Positions 9,218-20,089 of a DNA stretch of 64,000 nucleotides are shown here, one piece after another. The notes under the pieces are model-generated. The model made no database searches. It was not told where the DNA came from and saw only the letters and a list, made by a program, of their open reading frames with translations. Source of the stretch: CAWBOY01 sp963790585 (GTDB lineage: Bacteria > Planctomycetota > Planctomycetia > Gemmatales > Gemmataceae); contig CAWBOY010000006.1 of NCBI GenBank assembly GCA_963790585.1, forward strand, positions 558,001 through 622,000, written 5' to 3'. Both the position numbers and the translations under genes were made by a program. Position 1 is the stretch's first letter; each line of letters begins with the position of its first letter.

Positions 9218-11127
9218 ATGGCGACATTTCTGCAGCCGACCGTTTCGGGCACGCTCGCTCCTCACATTCGCCGCCGCTATGGCGGCAGCCCGTTTCGGGC
9301 CGAAGGCGACCTGTTGGCGCTCGCGTTCGACGCCGACGAGATGCTCTGGTCTGTCGAGGAACCAGGCACATTACGCTGTTGGGATTTTAATGAAGGGCGG
9401 CAGATAAGTTGGTTTCCGCTCGAGGAGGCGGCAACGCTTTGGACATTCAGCCCGGGCGCGAACCTGCTCGCCGCCGGCAGCGATGAATTGTCGATCTGGG
9501 AGGTTAGCACGGGGGAGATCCAAGCAAGCTGGCCACAGAAGTCGTGGGTCACGGCAATGGCGTTTCGCTTTGACAGAGCAATTTTGGCCACAGGGCACGA
9601 CGACGGCATCGTCCGGATTTGGGATTGGGAATCGCAGGAACTCGTCAAACAACTGCGGCGACCGGGTGAATCGATCAGCGCTCTTCGCTTTCTCCAGTGA
9701 TGGAAGACTATTGGCGACCGCGAGCGAAGACTGCGTCATTCGCTTATGGGACGTCGAGCGTGGGCGAGAGTTAGGACGCCTGCTTGGCCACACCGATCGT
9801 ATTCCCGCCCTCGCCTGGCAGCCCGGCCAACGCCGGCTCGCTTCGGCTGGGTGGGACACGTCCGCGCGCGTTTGGGATGTGGATTCCCGAGAATGTATCG
9901 CCACATTGAACACGCACGCCGGCCAAATTCAGGCAGTGGCTTTCAACGCAAATGGCTCACTTCTGGCATGCTCTGACTCGGCGCAGTCGATCCATGTGTG
10001 GGATTCCAAGTCGTTCCGCACACTTCATGTTTTGCGCCAGGAATCAGGCGAAGGACCATGCGTCGCCTTTAGCAAAAATGGTTTGTTAGCAAGTACCGGA
10101 GCGGAGCGTTTCATCTATATATGCGATCCTCTAAATCCCGATGAGCGATTGCGCCCGTCGATCCGCTCCTGTCGGCCGCCGGATTGGAGATTCAAGATAA
10201 CGGCCGGCGGTTGTTGAGTCTTGCCCAGGGCACGTCGATTCGCGTCTGGGATACGAACACGGGTGAGACGATTTTTCAGCCGCAGCTGGCTCCGCCGGTT
10301 CGGGCCTTCGCGGCCAGTCCCGATGGGCGTTGGATCGTCGCGTCGCTGGCCAACAAAGGATCGCGCACCGCGCTGGAAACACTTCTCGTGATGTTGCACG
10401 GCGACACAGGGCGCCGCCGCGACTTGCTCATCGGACCCGCTGTGCCCGTGACTGCACTCGCGTTTAGCGCCAACAGTAAGACGTTTGCCACGGCAAGCTA
10501 TCAGAGCGGCGATGTCTGGTTTTGGAATGCTGACGTCGCGGAGCCGACGCATCTGATTACTAACGTCGTCGAAGGCTGCGGCATCGAACTGTTGCGCTTC
10601 GATCCCTCCCGTCATTATCTGGCGATCAGCGGCATCGACACACTCGCGCAGACGGACAAGGATGGCGCCGTTGTCCTGTGGGACGTGGTTCTGAATAGCG
10701 AAGCGTTTCGCCTCGAAGGAGCGCTACTGCACTGGCGTTTCACCCATCGGGCCAGCTATTGGCCACGGCTTCACGCTGCCGAACAATTCGACTTTGGGAC
10801 TTACGAACGGGACAAAAACGAGCGGAATTATCCGGACATACGGACGCCATCACGTCGCTCGCCTTCAACTCGCAGGGTTATCTGGCGTCGACCAGCGATG
10901 ATCGCACCGTTCGCCTCTGGAGCGAATCGGGCATGCCCCTCTGTGTGGTCGAACTCGACTCACCGGTCAAAGCCGTCGCTTTCTCGCCCGAGGGCCGGTT
11001 CCTCTACACCAGCAACGGCAATGGCAGCTGCTACCAAGTTGACCTGGCGGACTGGCTGTCCGCGGAGGAACATGACTTCGAGGAAAATATCGATTTGACA
11101 GACCCTTTTTCGAGGCCGGGAGTTTAA
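9218..11127 (+). CDS. WD40 repeat protein (several frameshifts)
   Basis: A WD40 propeller of about 635 residues, with many G-H-T-D/x-I-x-A-L/V-A-F-x-x-x-G-x-L-L-A-x-x-x-x-D-x-x-I-R-L-W-D repeats. The coding frame changes three times: near 9690 (one extra base), near 10150 and near 10725 (one base missing each), and each time the WD40 pattern continues in the new frame, so it is one gene. It starts at ATG 9218 and ends at 11127. No transmembrane segment was seen. It is probably an interaction propeller; the kinase gene follows 55 nt downstream and may share a transcript. Confidence 0.75.
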
Positions 11128-11182
11128 TCTATAGTAAGAATCTAGGGCTACGGAAACGTTTCGAGTGCTTTCGATAGGTGTT

Positions 11183-12879
11183 ATGGAAGAATTATCGCCA
11201 ACCACTGCGAATCCGCTCCTCCACGCCGACGTCGGCGCTCGAGCCGGCTTCCGTTGACCTCACGGGAACGACGTTAGGCGACTTCCGGATTGCGCGGCGT
11301 CTCGGGAAGGGTGGCATGGGCGAGGTCTACTTGGCCGAGCAGATCTCACTCAAACGCAAGGTAGCACTGAAGATCCTCAAGTCGGAATTGGCAAATAACG
11401 CCAACGCCCTGGCGCGTTTCAAGATTGAAGCTGAGGCCGTCGCCCGGGCTACCCACGCTAACATCGTCCAGGTATATTCGATCGGTCAAGTCGGCGCTAA
11501 TTTCGTATATGGCCCTGGAATACGTCGAGGGCCGCAATCTGCGCGAATTTCTGATGCGCAAGGGGCCGCCGGAGTTGATGCTGGCCTTGAGCATCATGCG
11601 GCAGGCCGCGAGCGCGCTGTCGCGAGCCTCCGAGCTTGGCATCATCCATCGGGATATCAAGCCGGAAAACATCCTGCTGACACGCAAGGGCGAAGTAAAG
11701 ATCGCCGACTTCGGACTCTCGCGTAATACTTTGCCGGACCAGCAGCCGGCCCTGAATCTGACGCAAAGCGGCATCACGATGGGGACGCCGCTGTACATGA
11801 GCCCCGAGCAAGTCGAAGGCAAAACTGTCGATTGTCGAACCGACATTTACTCACTCGGCATCACGTGTTTTCACATGCTCGCGGGCCACCCGCCCTATCA
11901 AGGGGCGAACGCCTTCGACGTGGCGCTGCAACACGTTCGCGGCGAAGTGCCGCAACTGGCGGCGATACGGCCTGATCTGCCGGAGCCGTTATGCGCGATC
12001 ATCCAAAAGATGATGGCCCGCGACGCCGAGCAACGCTACCAAACAGGCCGCGAACTGCTGCGCGATTTGAACCAACTCCGTGATAACTCGAGCCTGCAAA
12101 CCGCAAGCCAGACGCAACGGCATATTACTGTCGAACTCGTGCCAACGGACCAATCGCAGACACCGTCGTTTCAGTCGTCGCCGACGTTGACGAATTTGCA
12201 AGTGCCGTCACGGCGACACCTATGGTTTTGGCTTACCTATGCCGGAAGTCTAATTCTCGCCCTGTTTCTTGGCGCTGCCATCGCTTCGGCAGTGCGCCGC
12301 CCCACGCCTGTCCGCGAGGCCGCTCCAGCGGAAGCGATTCCTGAAAAGAAGGCCAGCGAAGAGGAATCGCTCCGTACGTTGCTGGAGCCATTTTTGACGA
12401 AGCAGGACAAAGACGCCTTGCGTTTCGAGCCAGCGTTCGGCCAGAAGCTATGCCAGGAGCTAGGCGTGCTCTTACTGAAAGAAAAGCGTTACGACGAAGC
12501 GGAGGCGCTCTTTCGGCGACTCGAAAAGTTAGACCTGCCGCAGTACACCAACCCGATTAAGCTGCAATTTCAGAATATGGGCAAGCTGAATTTGGCCGTC
12601 GTTTTGGGCCTGCGCGACACGCGCGATAAGGCAAGCCAATCCAATAAGTATTTTCAAGAGTTAGCTCAGCCAACCGGACCAGGCGTGCTGGCTTCGGTAC
12701 CGCTCGAACAGGTGCTTCGCGCGTGGTGGCCGATAACTGCCGGCAATGCCAAAAGAGATCTACCGTTCCGGGCGTTCCTTGTTCAGGCGTTGCAGAACAA
12801 CAAGCGCAATGGCGTTCCGGAGGACAAAGTGCCACAAATCTTGAAGGATCTGCGCGACGGCAAGAAAGCGGCGAAGTAA
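11183..12879 (+). CDS. Hanks-type serine/threonine protein kinase, membrane-anchored (frameshifted)
   Basis: Kinase domain visible as G-K-G-G-M-G-E-V-Y (P-loop), V-A-L-K-I-L (Lys), H-R-D-I-K-P-E-N (catalytic) and D-F-G-L-S, followed by G-T-P-L-Y-M-S-P-E-Q. A transmembrane helix near 12225-12290 (WLTYAGSLILALFLGAA) separates it from a C-terminal extracytoplasmic domain with no recognisable family. The frame breaks near 11507 (N-F-V to M-A-L-E-Y-V-E-G), and probably also near 11250, because an ATG at 11183 begins a plausible N-terminus in another frame. The kinase is complete apart from these breaks. It likely phosphorylates cytoplasmic targets; the neighbouring WD40 protein is a candidate partner. 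Confidence 0.85.
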
Positions 12880-12976
12880 AAAAGGCTGTCCGAATGCTCG
12901 TGGCGGCACGATTCCGACGTGCCGAAACTGCCCATCGACACGTTAGAAACGTGTCGCCACAAATCGCCGGCCGATT

Positions 12977-14220
12977 CTACTTTTGCTCTTCAATGCGATA
13001 GAGAAAACCCGTCGTGCGCACGAACAACGACTTGCCGGCGACGGCCGGTGTGCCCTTGCAGCCTTCGTCGAGCTTATTTGTCGCGAGCCGTTTCCACACT
13101 ATGCCGGGCTGACCGACGATGCTCGCGCCCTCTTCGTCAAACAAATAAATCTTCCCCCCCATGAGCAGCGGTGAGGCACAGAACTTTCCGCCGAGGGCTC
13201 GGCCCAAATCAATTCGCCGGTCCGGGCATTTAGACAGCTCAGGATGCCCGCTTCATTTACCATGTAGAGGTGGTCGCCGACAAGCAACGGCGAGACGCGC
13301 GAGGGTACGCTCTTGTTGTACTTCCATTCGATATTGGTTTTGGTCACATCGCCAGAACCGCTCGCCTTTACGGCACAAAGGCTTAATCCGCCGGCGCCCG
13401 TGCAGAGAATTAGTTTGTCCTCGAAAACTTGCGGCGGCTGAGCGACGTTCATACCGCCGTGATAGACTTTCCACAATACCTCTCCCGTATGTGGCTCGTA
13501 ACCCAGCGTCGCCGTGGCCGCCGGGCTTATGAGGCGCGGCTGGCCGGCAACGGTGATGACGATCGGCGTGGAAAAGGCTTTTTTAAGGTCGCCATTGGTT
13601 GTTTTGTAATCGATTTCGCGTTCCTTTTTCCAAACCGTTCGGCCCGTGTTTTTGTCGAGGGCGGCCACGAATTGGGTGTCGTAGCCATCGAAGGTAAGGA
13701 AAAGCAGGCCATCGAATAGGATCGGGGACGAGGCTGGGCCGCGCCAATGATTGCAGTGTAGATCGCGCTGTTCCCACAGCGTTTTGGCGGTAGACGTGTC
13801 GAGGCATGCCGTGCCGTAGGTGCCGAAGTGAACGTAAATTCGGCCCTCTTCGATCACCGGCGTCGGCGAGGCGTAGCTGTTGAACTGACTGATGTCGACA
13901 GGCTTTTCGGCTTCGAAAAGCTTGATGTCGTGCAAAATCTTGCCCGACTTGCGGTCGATGCACAGAACGTAAAACGCGGTCCCTTTTTCCTTGGCGGTAG
14001 TGACCCAAACTTGATCGCCCCAAACGACCGGCGAGGACCAGCCTTTGTCGTGAATGGGCGTTTTCCAAACGATGTTCTTCGTTTCGCTCCACGTAATCGG
14101 CAGTCCGAGGGCGTCCGAGTGGCCCTCACCACGCTCACCGCGAAACTGCGGCCAATTGTCGCCCGCTTGACCCGAAGCGGTAACCCAAGTCGCGACAATC
14201 AAGGCTAAAACAAATCGCAT
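12977..14220 (-). CDS. exported PQQ-like beta-propeller protein (frameshifted)
   Basis: N-terminal signal peptide (MRFVLALIVATWVTASGQA) then N-W-P-Q-F-R-G, the start motif of planctomycete PQQ-domain proteins, followed by repeats of the type G-x-x-x-W-x-x-x-x-x (GRTVWKKE, GEVLWKVY, GELIWAE). The frame shifts by one missing base near 13205 (I-W-A-E to L-G-G-K-F-C-A-S-P-L-L) and ends at 12977. The joined protein is about 414 residues, similar to BamB-like or quinoprotein-like propellers. It probably binds proteins or cell-wall material outside the inner membrane; no PQQ-enzyme residues can be assigned. ATG 14220 is preferred because the signal peptide begins there. Confidence 0.85.
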
Positions 14221-14272
14221 GGGTCCACCACCTGGCGCCGATAAGTTAATGTCGACAAACACTAACAGCATT

Positions 14273-15424
14273 TTACAAACCTGACCCGATCAAGGTCCAA
14301 CCGGTCGTGCGAAAGCCGCCGCCGTTTTTGGCCTCCGTCTGTTCGTAGAGCGCTCCGTTGTTGGCGATGGCGAAGACTTCGGCGTCGGCATTGTAGCTTT
14401 GGCCGCTCGTCACATACGTCGATCCAGAGCCGAATTGCGCAAACCGCGCCACGCTGAAGCCGCCGGCGTTGGCAATCTCCGTTTGGGCATACAACCCCGC
14501 TGTCGTGGTCAATGCAAATACTTCGGTGATGGCTTTCACATTCGGCGTCACGGTGATGGCGCTTGCTCCACCGCCGAACAGCGACCAGCGCGAAAAGGTG
14601 AATCCGCCGGCGTTCGCGAGTTCTGTCTGCGTGTATAAAGCACCGCCGTCTGTCACAGTGAAAACTTGTTGATCATTTTGGGCATTGTGCCCGAGCGAAA
14701 CGGAAGTCACGCCGGCGCCGAATTGTGACCAACGGGTAAAACTAAAGCCCTTCGCCTTGGCCGCTTCGGTCTGCACGAATAAGCGTTCGCCGGTGACCAC
14801 CGAGAACACTTCGGTATTGTTGGCGACATTGTGACCCACGGCGATCGACGTCACACCGGAGCCAAATTGTGTCCAGCGCGTCGAGCCATAGCCGCCGGCG
14901 TTCGCCATTTCGGTTTGCGTGAATAATCCGCCATAGGCAGTGACGACGAACAGCTCCGCGTCACCGTTCACGTTGCGGCCAATCGCGGCCATGCGCACGC
15001 CGGAGCCGATATCGTTCCAATTGGCCGCGCTATACCCGCCCGCGTGGTACGATTCGGTTTGCTCGTAAAGCTCACCTTGATTGGTAATCGCGAAAATTTC
15101 AGCGTCGTGATTGATGCTCTGGCCGACGGCTATGGCGCGGACACCCGAGCCGATCTGCGTCCACCGCGACGTGCTATAGCCAGTCGCGCCAGCCGCCTCG
15201 GTCTGCTCGAACAGCCGGCCATCGGTTGTAACGGCGAAGATCTCCGCGTCGGCGTTGAAGTTCCGCACCGTCGCGATCGGTGTCATCACGGAAAGCGCCT
15301 GACGGCATTCGAGCTGTTCCAGGCGCAACACTTTGGCTGACCTAACAGATTTTTGCGATCGTACCCGACTCGTTCCTATCCTCGGAAAGAAAAGATCGAA
15401 ACACTTCAAAACGATATTTCGCAT
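14273..15424 (-). CDS. exported seven-blade beta-propeller lectin-like protein
   Basis: After an N-terminal region ending in the planctomycete export motif (L-R-L-E-Q-L-E-C-R), the protein consists of seven near-identical units of 48 residues. Each has the form D-A-E-x-F-A-x-T-x-x-G-x-L-x-x-Q-T-E-A-x-x-x-x-G-[YF]-x-x-x-R-W-x-x-[IF]-G-x-G. Seven units of this size fit one ring of a seven-bladed propeller of the PLL/tectonin type, folds that bind fucose or other glycans. The last unit lacks a closing strand. No catalytic residues are apparent, so a surface binding role is likely. The repeats line up without gaps, suggesting recent internal amplification. Confidence 0.8.
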   Translation of the reverse strand: MRNIVLKCFDLFFPRIGTSRVRSQKSVRSAKVLRLEQLECRQALSVMTPIATVRNFNADAEIFAVTTDGRLFEQTEAAGATGYSTSRWTQIGSGVRAIAVGQSINHDAEIFAITNQGELYEQTESYHAGGYSAANWNDIGSGVRMAAIGRNVNGDAELFVVTAYGGLFTQTEMANAGGYGSTRWTQFGSGVTSIAVGHNVANNTEVFSVVTGERLFVQTEAAKAKGFSFTRWSQFGAGVTSVSLGHNAQNDQQVFTVTDGGALYTQTELANAGGFTFSRWSLFGGGASAITVTPNVKAITEVFALTTTAGLYAQTEIANAGGFSVARFAQFGSGSTYVTSGQSYNADAEVFAIANNGALYEQTEAKNGGGFRTTGWTLIGSGL

Positions 15425-15560
15425 TTATGATTACTCGCCGATCGGAAAAATGAACATACTTACATCATTGTAGACCACGTCTCAAAAACCTTGCAAGAAT
15501 CGGACGTCGGCATTCTGGGCTACGCGCGAATCGTCCGATTTTGCTCACTGGACCGATTTT

Positions 15561-16253
15561 ATGATCTCGTTTGTAATTCCGGCCCACAATGAAGAAGCGC
15601 TGATTGGGCAAACAATCGCCGCCGTCCACGCATCTGCTCGCGCGCACCAGGAAACCTATGAGATCATCGTTGCCAACGATGCCTCGACAGACGAGACACG
15701 CGCAATTGCTCTCTCAAAAGGCGCTCGTGTGATTGATGTGAATAATCGCCAGATTGCCGCGACGCGAAACGCGGGGGCCAAGGTTTCGACGGGTAAATTC
15801 CTTTTTTTCGTGGATGCCGACACCCTCGCAACGACCCGCGCGCTCAAGGCTGCCCTCCGAGCGTTGCGCGGCGGCGCCGTCGGTGGCGGTTGCTGCGTTC
15901 ATATCGAGGGCGAACTGCCGTTTTATGGACGGGTCATCGAGTGCGTGGCGCAGGCGTTCGCGCCGTTGATCGGGCTGGCCGGTGGTTGTTTTTTCTATTG
16001 CACACGGAAAGCCTTTTTCCGCGCCGGCGGCTTCAACGAGTCCCTATTCGCCGCCGAGGAAGTTGACATGGCCCAACGACTCAGACGCCTGGGCAAATTC
16101 GTCGTGAAGCATGAACGGGTGATTACATCCGGACGAAAGTTACGAGCCTACTCCGCGTGGGCCATGCTGCGGCTCGCAGTCCGTCTCGCCCTGGCGGGGA
16201 GTGGGTCATTGAAGAAGCGGGAAGGCCTGGAATTCTGGTACGGGCCGCGCTAG
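15561..16253 (+). CDS. family 2 glycosyltransferase
   Basis: The 230-residue product starts with the GT2 fold: V-I-P-A-H-N-E-E (nucleotide-sugar binding), then I-I-V-A-N-D-A-S-T-D-E-T, and D-A-D as the metal-binding triad (FFVDADT). A hydrophobic stretch near residues 125-150 (APLIGLAGGCFFYCTRKAF) may associate with the membrane. The GGFNESLFAAEEVDMAQRL segment corresponds to the acceptor side, with E-D-[VL]-like residues given as E-E-V-D-M. It probably transfers a sugar to a polysaccharide or lipid carrier; donor and acceptor are unknown. It starts at ATG 15561, 136 nt after the divergent propeller gene. Confidence 0.85.
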   Translation: MISFVIPAHNEEALIGQTIAAVHASARAHQETYEIIVANDASTDETRAIALSKGARVIDVNNRQIAATRNAGAKVSTGKFLFFVDADTLATTRALKAALRALRGGAVGGGCCVHIEGELPFYGRVIECVAQAFAPLIGLAGGCFFYCTRKAFFRAGGFNESLFAAEEVDMAQRLRRLGKFVVKHERVITSGRKLRAYSAWAMLRLAVRLALAGSGSLKKREGLEFWYGPR

Positions 16254-16273
16254 GACGAAATTAGATTACTGCG

Positions 16274-16391
16274 CCGCCCAGACTAGATTTACGGGTGGCC
16301 CAGACATTCCTGTCTGTGCGGGAACCGACGAATGTGCCTTTTGCTGCACAGACAGGAATGTCTGTGCCATCCGTAAATCTAGTCTGGGCGG
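16274..16391. repeat. 46-bp inverted repeat
   Basis: Arms 16274-16319 and 16346-16391 are reverse complements over 46 nt with two mismatches and a 26-nt loop. Each arm contains cagacattcctgtctgtgc, itself a partial palindrome. The repeat lies 20 nt after the glycosyltransferase stop, so it may also act as a terminator. It is one of several unrelated palindrome families in this genome. Confidence 0.75.
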
Positions 16392-16408
16392 TGCTCCAAG
16401 CGTGGGAA

Positions 16409-16504
16409 GAGCCGTGGCCGGGGTCGGGGTCGGTACTCCGACCCCGGTTTGGCCGGGGCGACATCAAAGAACCGGGGTCGGAGAACCGACCCCGGCCACG
16501 GCTC
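16409..16504. repeat. palindromic repeat of the GGGGTCGG family
   Basis: Arms (gagccgtggccggggtcgg... and ...cgaccccggccacggctc) face each other across about 25 nt. The sequence tail of each arm repeats the ccggggtcgg unit. The same unit occurs at 21868-21947 and, nested around another element, at 40611-40902. It lies between the glycosyltransferase and the ICL/PEPM gene. Confidence 0.75.
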
Positions 16505-16528
16505 ACGGCTTCCGGGAGGCGACGGCTC

Positions 16529-17374
16529 TCACATCCCGGCCAACACAGGCTTGCGGGCCAGATTCTCGGTAAGAATCGCAGTACAGCTTTTAACGCCGAC
16601 GGCACCGTTTTCAAGAGGCGGCACATAGCCGTCGGACGAGCGCAGCTCTTGCATCTTCTTTTCGATGGCGTGCTGGGCCGCGAATAAACACGGCGTACTG
16701 TAAATGATCGCCGACACGCCGACCTGCTGCAGCTCGGTCATGGTGCAGGGCGGGGATTTGCCGCCGGCGATCTGGTTGAAGACAAACGGTCGACCCACAT
16801 CGCTGCTCAATTCGCGGATGAAGTCCAGGTCGCGCACGCCATCGACCAGAATCGCATCGGCGCCGGCATTGGCGAACGCCCGGACGCGGCGGCGAATGTC
16901 GTCGGGGTCCGACGAATCGGTTCGGGCGACGATGAACAGCTCGCGGCGCGTTTGCAGCACGCGCTCGAGTTTGGGCAGGTATTCATCGAGATCGAGGATC
17001 TGCTTTCCCTCAAAATGGCCGCATTTGCGTGGCCGACGTTGATCTTCGAGCACGACGCCGAAGGCGCCGAGCGTTTCTAACGAGGAGACGACATGGCAAG
17101 CGATTTCAGTGTCGCAGTAGCCATCGTCGATATCGACGAGCAAGTGATGTGCGGGCAAGACGGTGCGCAAGCGATGGACAAACGCCAGAATGTCGGTCCA
17201 GGCGATGAAGCCAATGTCCGGCAGGCCGTAGAAGCTGGCGGCGAAGCCGAAGCCACTCACGAATAAGCCCGGATAGTAGCGGGCGGCCACCGACGCCGAG
17301 AAGACGTCATAAACGCCGATAAACGGCATGCTGCCGCCGGATTGAATCGTTTGTCGAACCGTATTCCTATCCAT
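16529..17374 (-). CDS. isocitrate lyase / PEP mutase superfamily enzyme
   Basis: The 281-residue TIM barrel has the family landmarks: G-V-Y-D-x-x-S-A near the start, D-I-D-D-G-Y near residue 90 (metal-binding acidic loop), L-E-D-Q followed by K-C-G-H (loop carrying Cys), and V-A-R-T-D-S (substrate-binding). Family members cleave or form C-C or C-P bonds, as in 2-methylisocitrate lyase, oxaloacetate decarboxylase and PEP mutase. K-C-G-H resembles the lyase subgroups rather than PEP mutase, but the exact substrate is unresolved. No phosphonate genes were seen nearby. It is transcribed away from the glycosyltransferase. Confidence 0.85.
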   Translation of the reverse strand: MDRNTVRQTIQSGGSMPFIGVYDVFSASVAARYYPGLFVSGFGFAASFYGLPDIGFIAWTDILAFVHRLRTVLPAHHLLVDIDDGYCDTEIACHVVSSLETLGAFGVVLEDQRRPRKCGHFEGKQILDLDEYLPKLERVLQTRRELFIVARTDSSDPDDIRRRVRAFANAGADAILVDGVRDLDFIRELSSDVGRPFVFNQIAGGKSPPCTMTELQQVGVSAIIYSTPCLFAAQHAIEKKMQELRSSDGYVPPLENGAVGVKSCTAILTENLARKPVLAGM

Positions 17375-18827
17375 CCGTGTAATTCCACCAATTAAGATAT
17401 GTTAAAAACTAACAGCCGCGAATTAGACATGCAGCGAAATATCAGACGCGTACAAAAGGATTTTAGGCTGAAATTGATTAACAAACAATGAGGATGAATC
17501 TAAGAAATAATTCACAAAGAGATGGGACCATTCACGCGAACGCAACGGGTTATTAGTGCCCTCAATCCGCTCCCGCGAGTGAAAATCGTATCTCCCCCAC
17601 GGCACTCTTCCGCACCTCGACGCTCTTATCCGCCGAAACAACCGTTAGCCGATAGAACCCCGGTTTGCTCACCTCGAACCAATCGCGCAAGTCAAACGTC
17701 GCGGCTTTGGCTTCCTCGGCGGGATGAAATGTCTTCGAGGGTTGGCTCACAAATTTCGCACCGCTTTGATCGGCAACTCGGTCCAGTCCCCGTCGCGTTT
17801 CGCCTGCGGAGCCAGAGCGCCGCGGTACACGATCTCGGGGGAATACAGCAGCTTGACCCGCATCGTTTTGTCGAGGTCAGGCGAGGGCTCATCGAGTCCG
17901 GAGGCGTTGAAGAGAGAGAGGCCGAAGACCAATTTCTCTTTGGCGCTCGCTCGTGGATCGTAGCCTTGATAGGCTTCGACGAAAATTTCGGGTGCATGTA
18001 GTCGGCCGTAAAATTTGGGCGTGACGCGGCGCCAGATCATATCTTCCTTCCACGTCGTGGAGGAGCCCCGTTGGTAAAACTCAATCTCGGCCGCCGACAC
18101 GCGCTCGGCGTGGTTGCAGCCGACGAATCCGTAATACCGCTGCCATTGGCCATCTTTGAACACTTCCTCCGCCTGGACTACGCGGCCTTCACGCCGATAG
18201 ATGGACTGAACCGTGTCTTCGCCAGTCTTTGGATTGGTTGTCACATGCCAGCGATCACGCTGTTCTTTGAGTGCGGTCCATCGGGCATCGAGCGGCAGCG
18301 TCAGCCCTGTGACGAGGCGGGTTTCGCCTTCCAAAGCGAAGATCGCCTGGCCGTTCTTTGCTTGTTCCTTCGTCGCGGGCTTGTCGAGCTTTATCGCGTT
18401 TTCGAGGTAAGGAACGCGATCACCGAACCGCGTCAAGAACTCGGCGCACGCGGCAACGGCCTTATCGCGCTCGTTCTCAGACCACCATAGTGCACAGCTT
18501 GGTGCTCCAGGAACTCCGCTGCTGATATTCCAGGCCACATAGTCACAGTTGCGAAACGTTCCCTTCAGGCCATGCTTGTACAAATCAACCCTGACGGACG
18601 ATGTAAATGTTCCGGAACGGGAAACTTCAGGACCATCTCCACGAAGAACCATGTTCATCGAACCATTTGGATAGATTTCCACAGTGCCATATTCCTGCTT
18701 ATCAGATAGGCAATTGAGAACGGCCTTGCGAAAGCTGGAGATGGCATAGATTTGATCGCCAAAGAAATCTCCGGAGAGGTCTTGCATCTCCGCACGTTTT
18801 TTTAAGAACGGCAGCCAAGGGGAATCC

Positions 18828-20089
18828 CAGGGCAATCGCATCTAATCCCCCATAAAAAGGCCAAGAATGGCCTCGCGCGTTTCGTCGTTCCAGCCTGCTT
18901 GCAAGCGCTTCTTCTCGATGCCGCCTTTGGTCGATTCGTCCTGCCGCAATAACGAGATGACCCAGCGTCGTAACAACGCCAGGTTCCCTGCCGCATGGCC
19001 CGTCCGAGCACGATTGCGATCCTCCGCAAAATACATGTCCAACACCCAATGCAAGCCATTCTCCACTCCCCAATGACTCCGTATCGCTCCCGCCATCTGC
19101 TTCGCCTTGGGTTGCAGGCTGCTTATAAAATAACGCACCTCCGACTTCTCCACTCCACCCTCCTGGTAGCTACGCGTGCAACGGGCGATGCTCACCAGAT
19201 CCCGCCAATCCTCCTGATGACGCAACGTCTTGGGTACCGCCATCGTCTGCGTCCAGCGCGTTTCCAAGCGACCGTGCCCCTTGTCCTACTCCGTGTGCGT
19301 TTGCACCGTTGCCGTGCTACGACCCTCGTCCACGGCGGCAAACGCCTCCACGATGTCCTGCTCCAAATGCTCCTGATTCCCTTTCACCGCCAGCACATAA
19401 TCGGCTCCCTTTTCTCGTATCTTGCTGGCAATCTCTTTCTGACATCCCATGGCATCCAAAGTCACAATCGCTCCCGTCAATTCCAACACCTCCAACAGTT
19501 TAGGAATCGCTGTGATCTCATTGGATTTGTCATCGACCACTTCCTGACCCAAAAGCAATTGGTTCTCCGTGGCCCAGGCGCTAACGACATGAAGCGGATG
19601 CTTGCTCTTGGCTCGATCCAACGTCGCACGAGCCGTCTTGCCGTCGATGGCCACCACCTGGCCGGACGTACTCCGTTCGAGGCTGGTCACCCAGCTCAGA
19701 AAACACTCGACAAAGGCTTTGCCATCCAGGGCGGCGAACACACGAGCGAAGGTGTCATGCGACGGCACGCGGTCGGGCAGATCCAGGAATTTTTCGAGCC
19801 AGACGCGCTTGCTCTTGGCGAACTTTTCCATGGCCACGCAATCGTTGGCGCCGCTGACGACAGCGCACAGGGCGATGAAGAGGATGTCCAGCAGTCGGTG
19901 ATGCTTGGTACGGTTGATGCGTGGATCCTGCAACTGGGCAAAAGCGGCAAGAAAGGGGGTTGCTTGGGTCTGCGCCATGAGTCTTTTCCTCCGTGAAACG
20001 GGTACGTTCCACCAGAATCATTCGCAGTAACCTTGTCCCTGACAACTGAACAGCCAATAATGAACAGGCGTTTAGATGCGATTGCCCTG
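18828..20089 (-). mobile_element. ISAs1-type insertion sequence, complete with target duplication
   Basis: Boundaries come from 18-nt terminal inverted repeats that begin CAGGGC (18828-18845 and 20072-20089), typical of the ISAs1 group. Flanks carry a perfect 10-bp target duplication, AGGGGAATCC, at 18818-18827 and 20090-20099. Length is 1,262 bp. The transposase gene lies on the minus strand. The host gene reads in frame when the element is removed, so insertion is recent relative to the gene's decay. Confidence 0.93.
18842..19978 (-). pseudogene. ISAs1-family transposase with an in-frame amber codon
   Basis: The sequence matches the ISAs1 family: N-terminal L-Q-D-P-R-x-x-R-T-K-H-H-R-L-L-D, DDE positions in A-I-D-G-K-T-A-R and L-D-A-M-G-C-Q, and a C-terminal S-H-W-G-V-E-N-x-L-H-W-V-L-D. 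A TAG codon at 19286-19288 splits it after T-V-Q-T-H-T-E; the next residues D-K-G-H-G-R-L-E-T-R-W stay in the same frame, which is the conserved D-K-G-H-G-R motif. A single substitution thus inactivates the enzyme unless it is a sequencing error or suppressed. Full length would be about 378 residues. Confidence 0.85.

Noticed and set aside
18995..19996. 333-codon plus-strand frame across the IS
   Set aside because: Exactly antisense to the ISAs1 transposase, whose motifs are clear.
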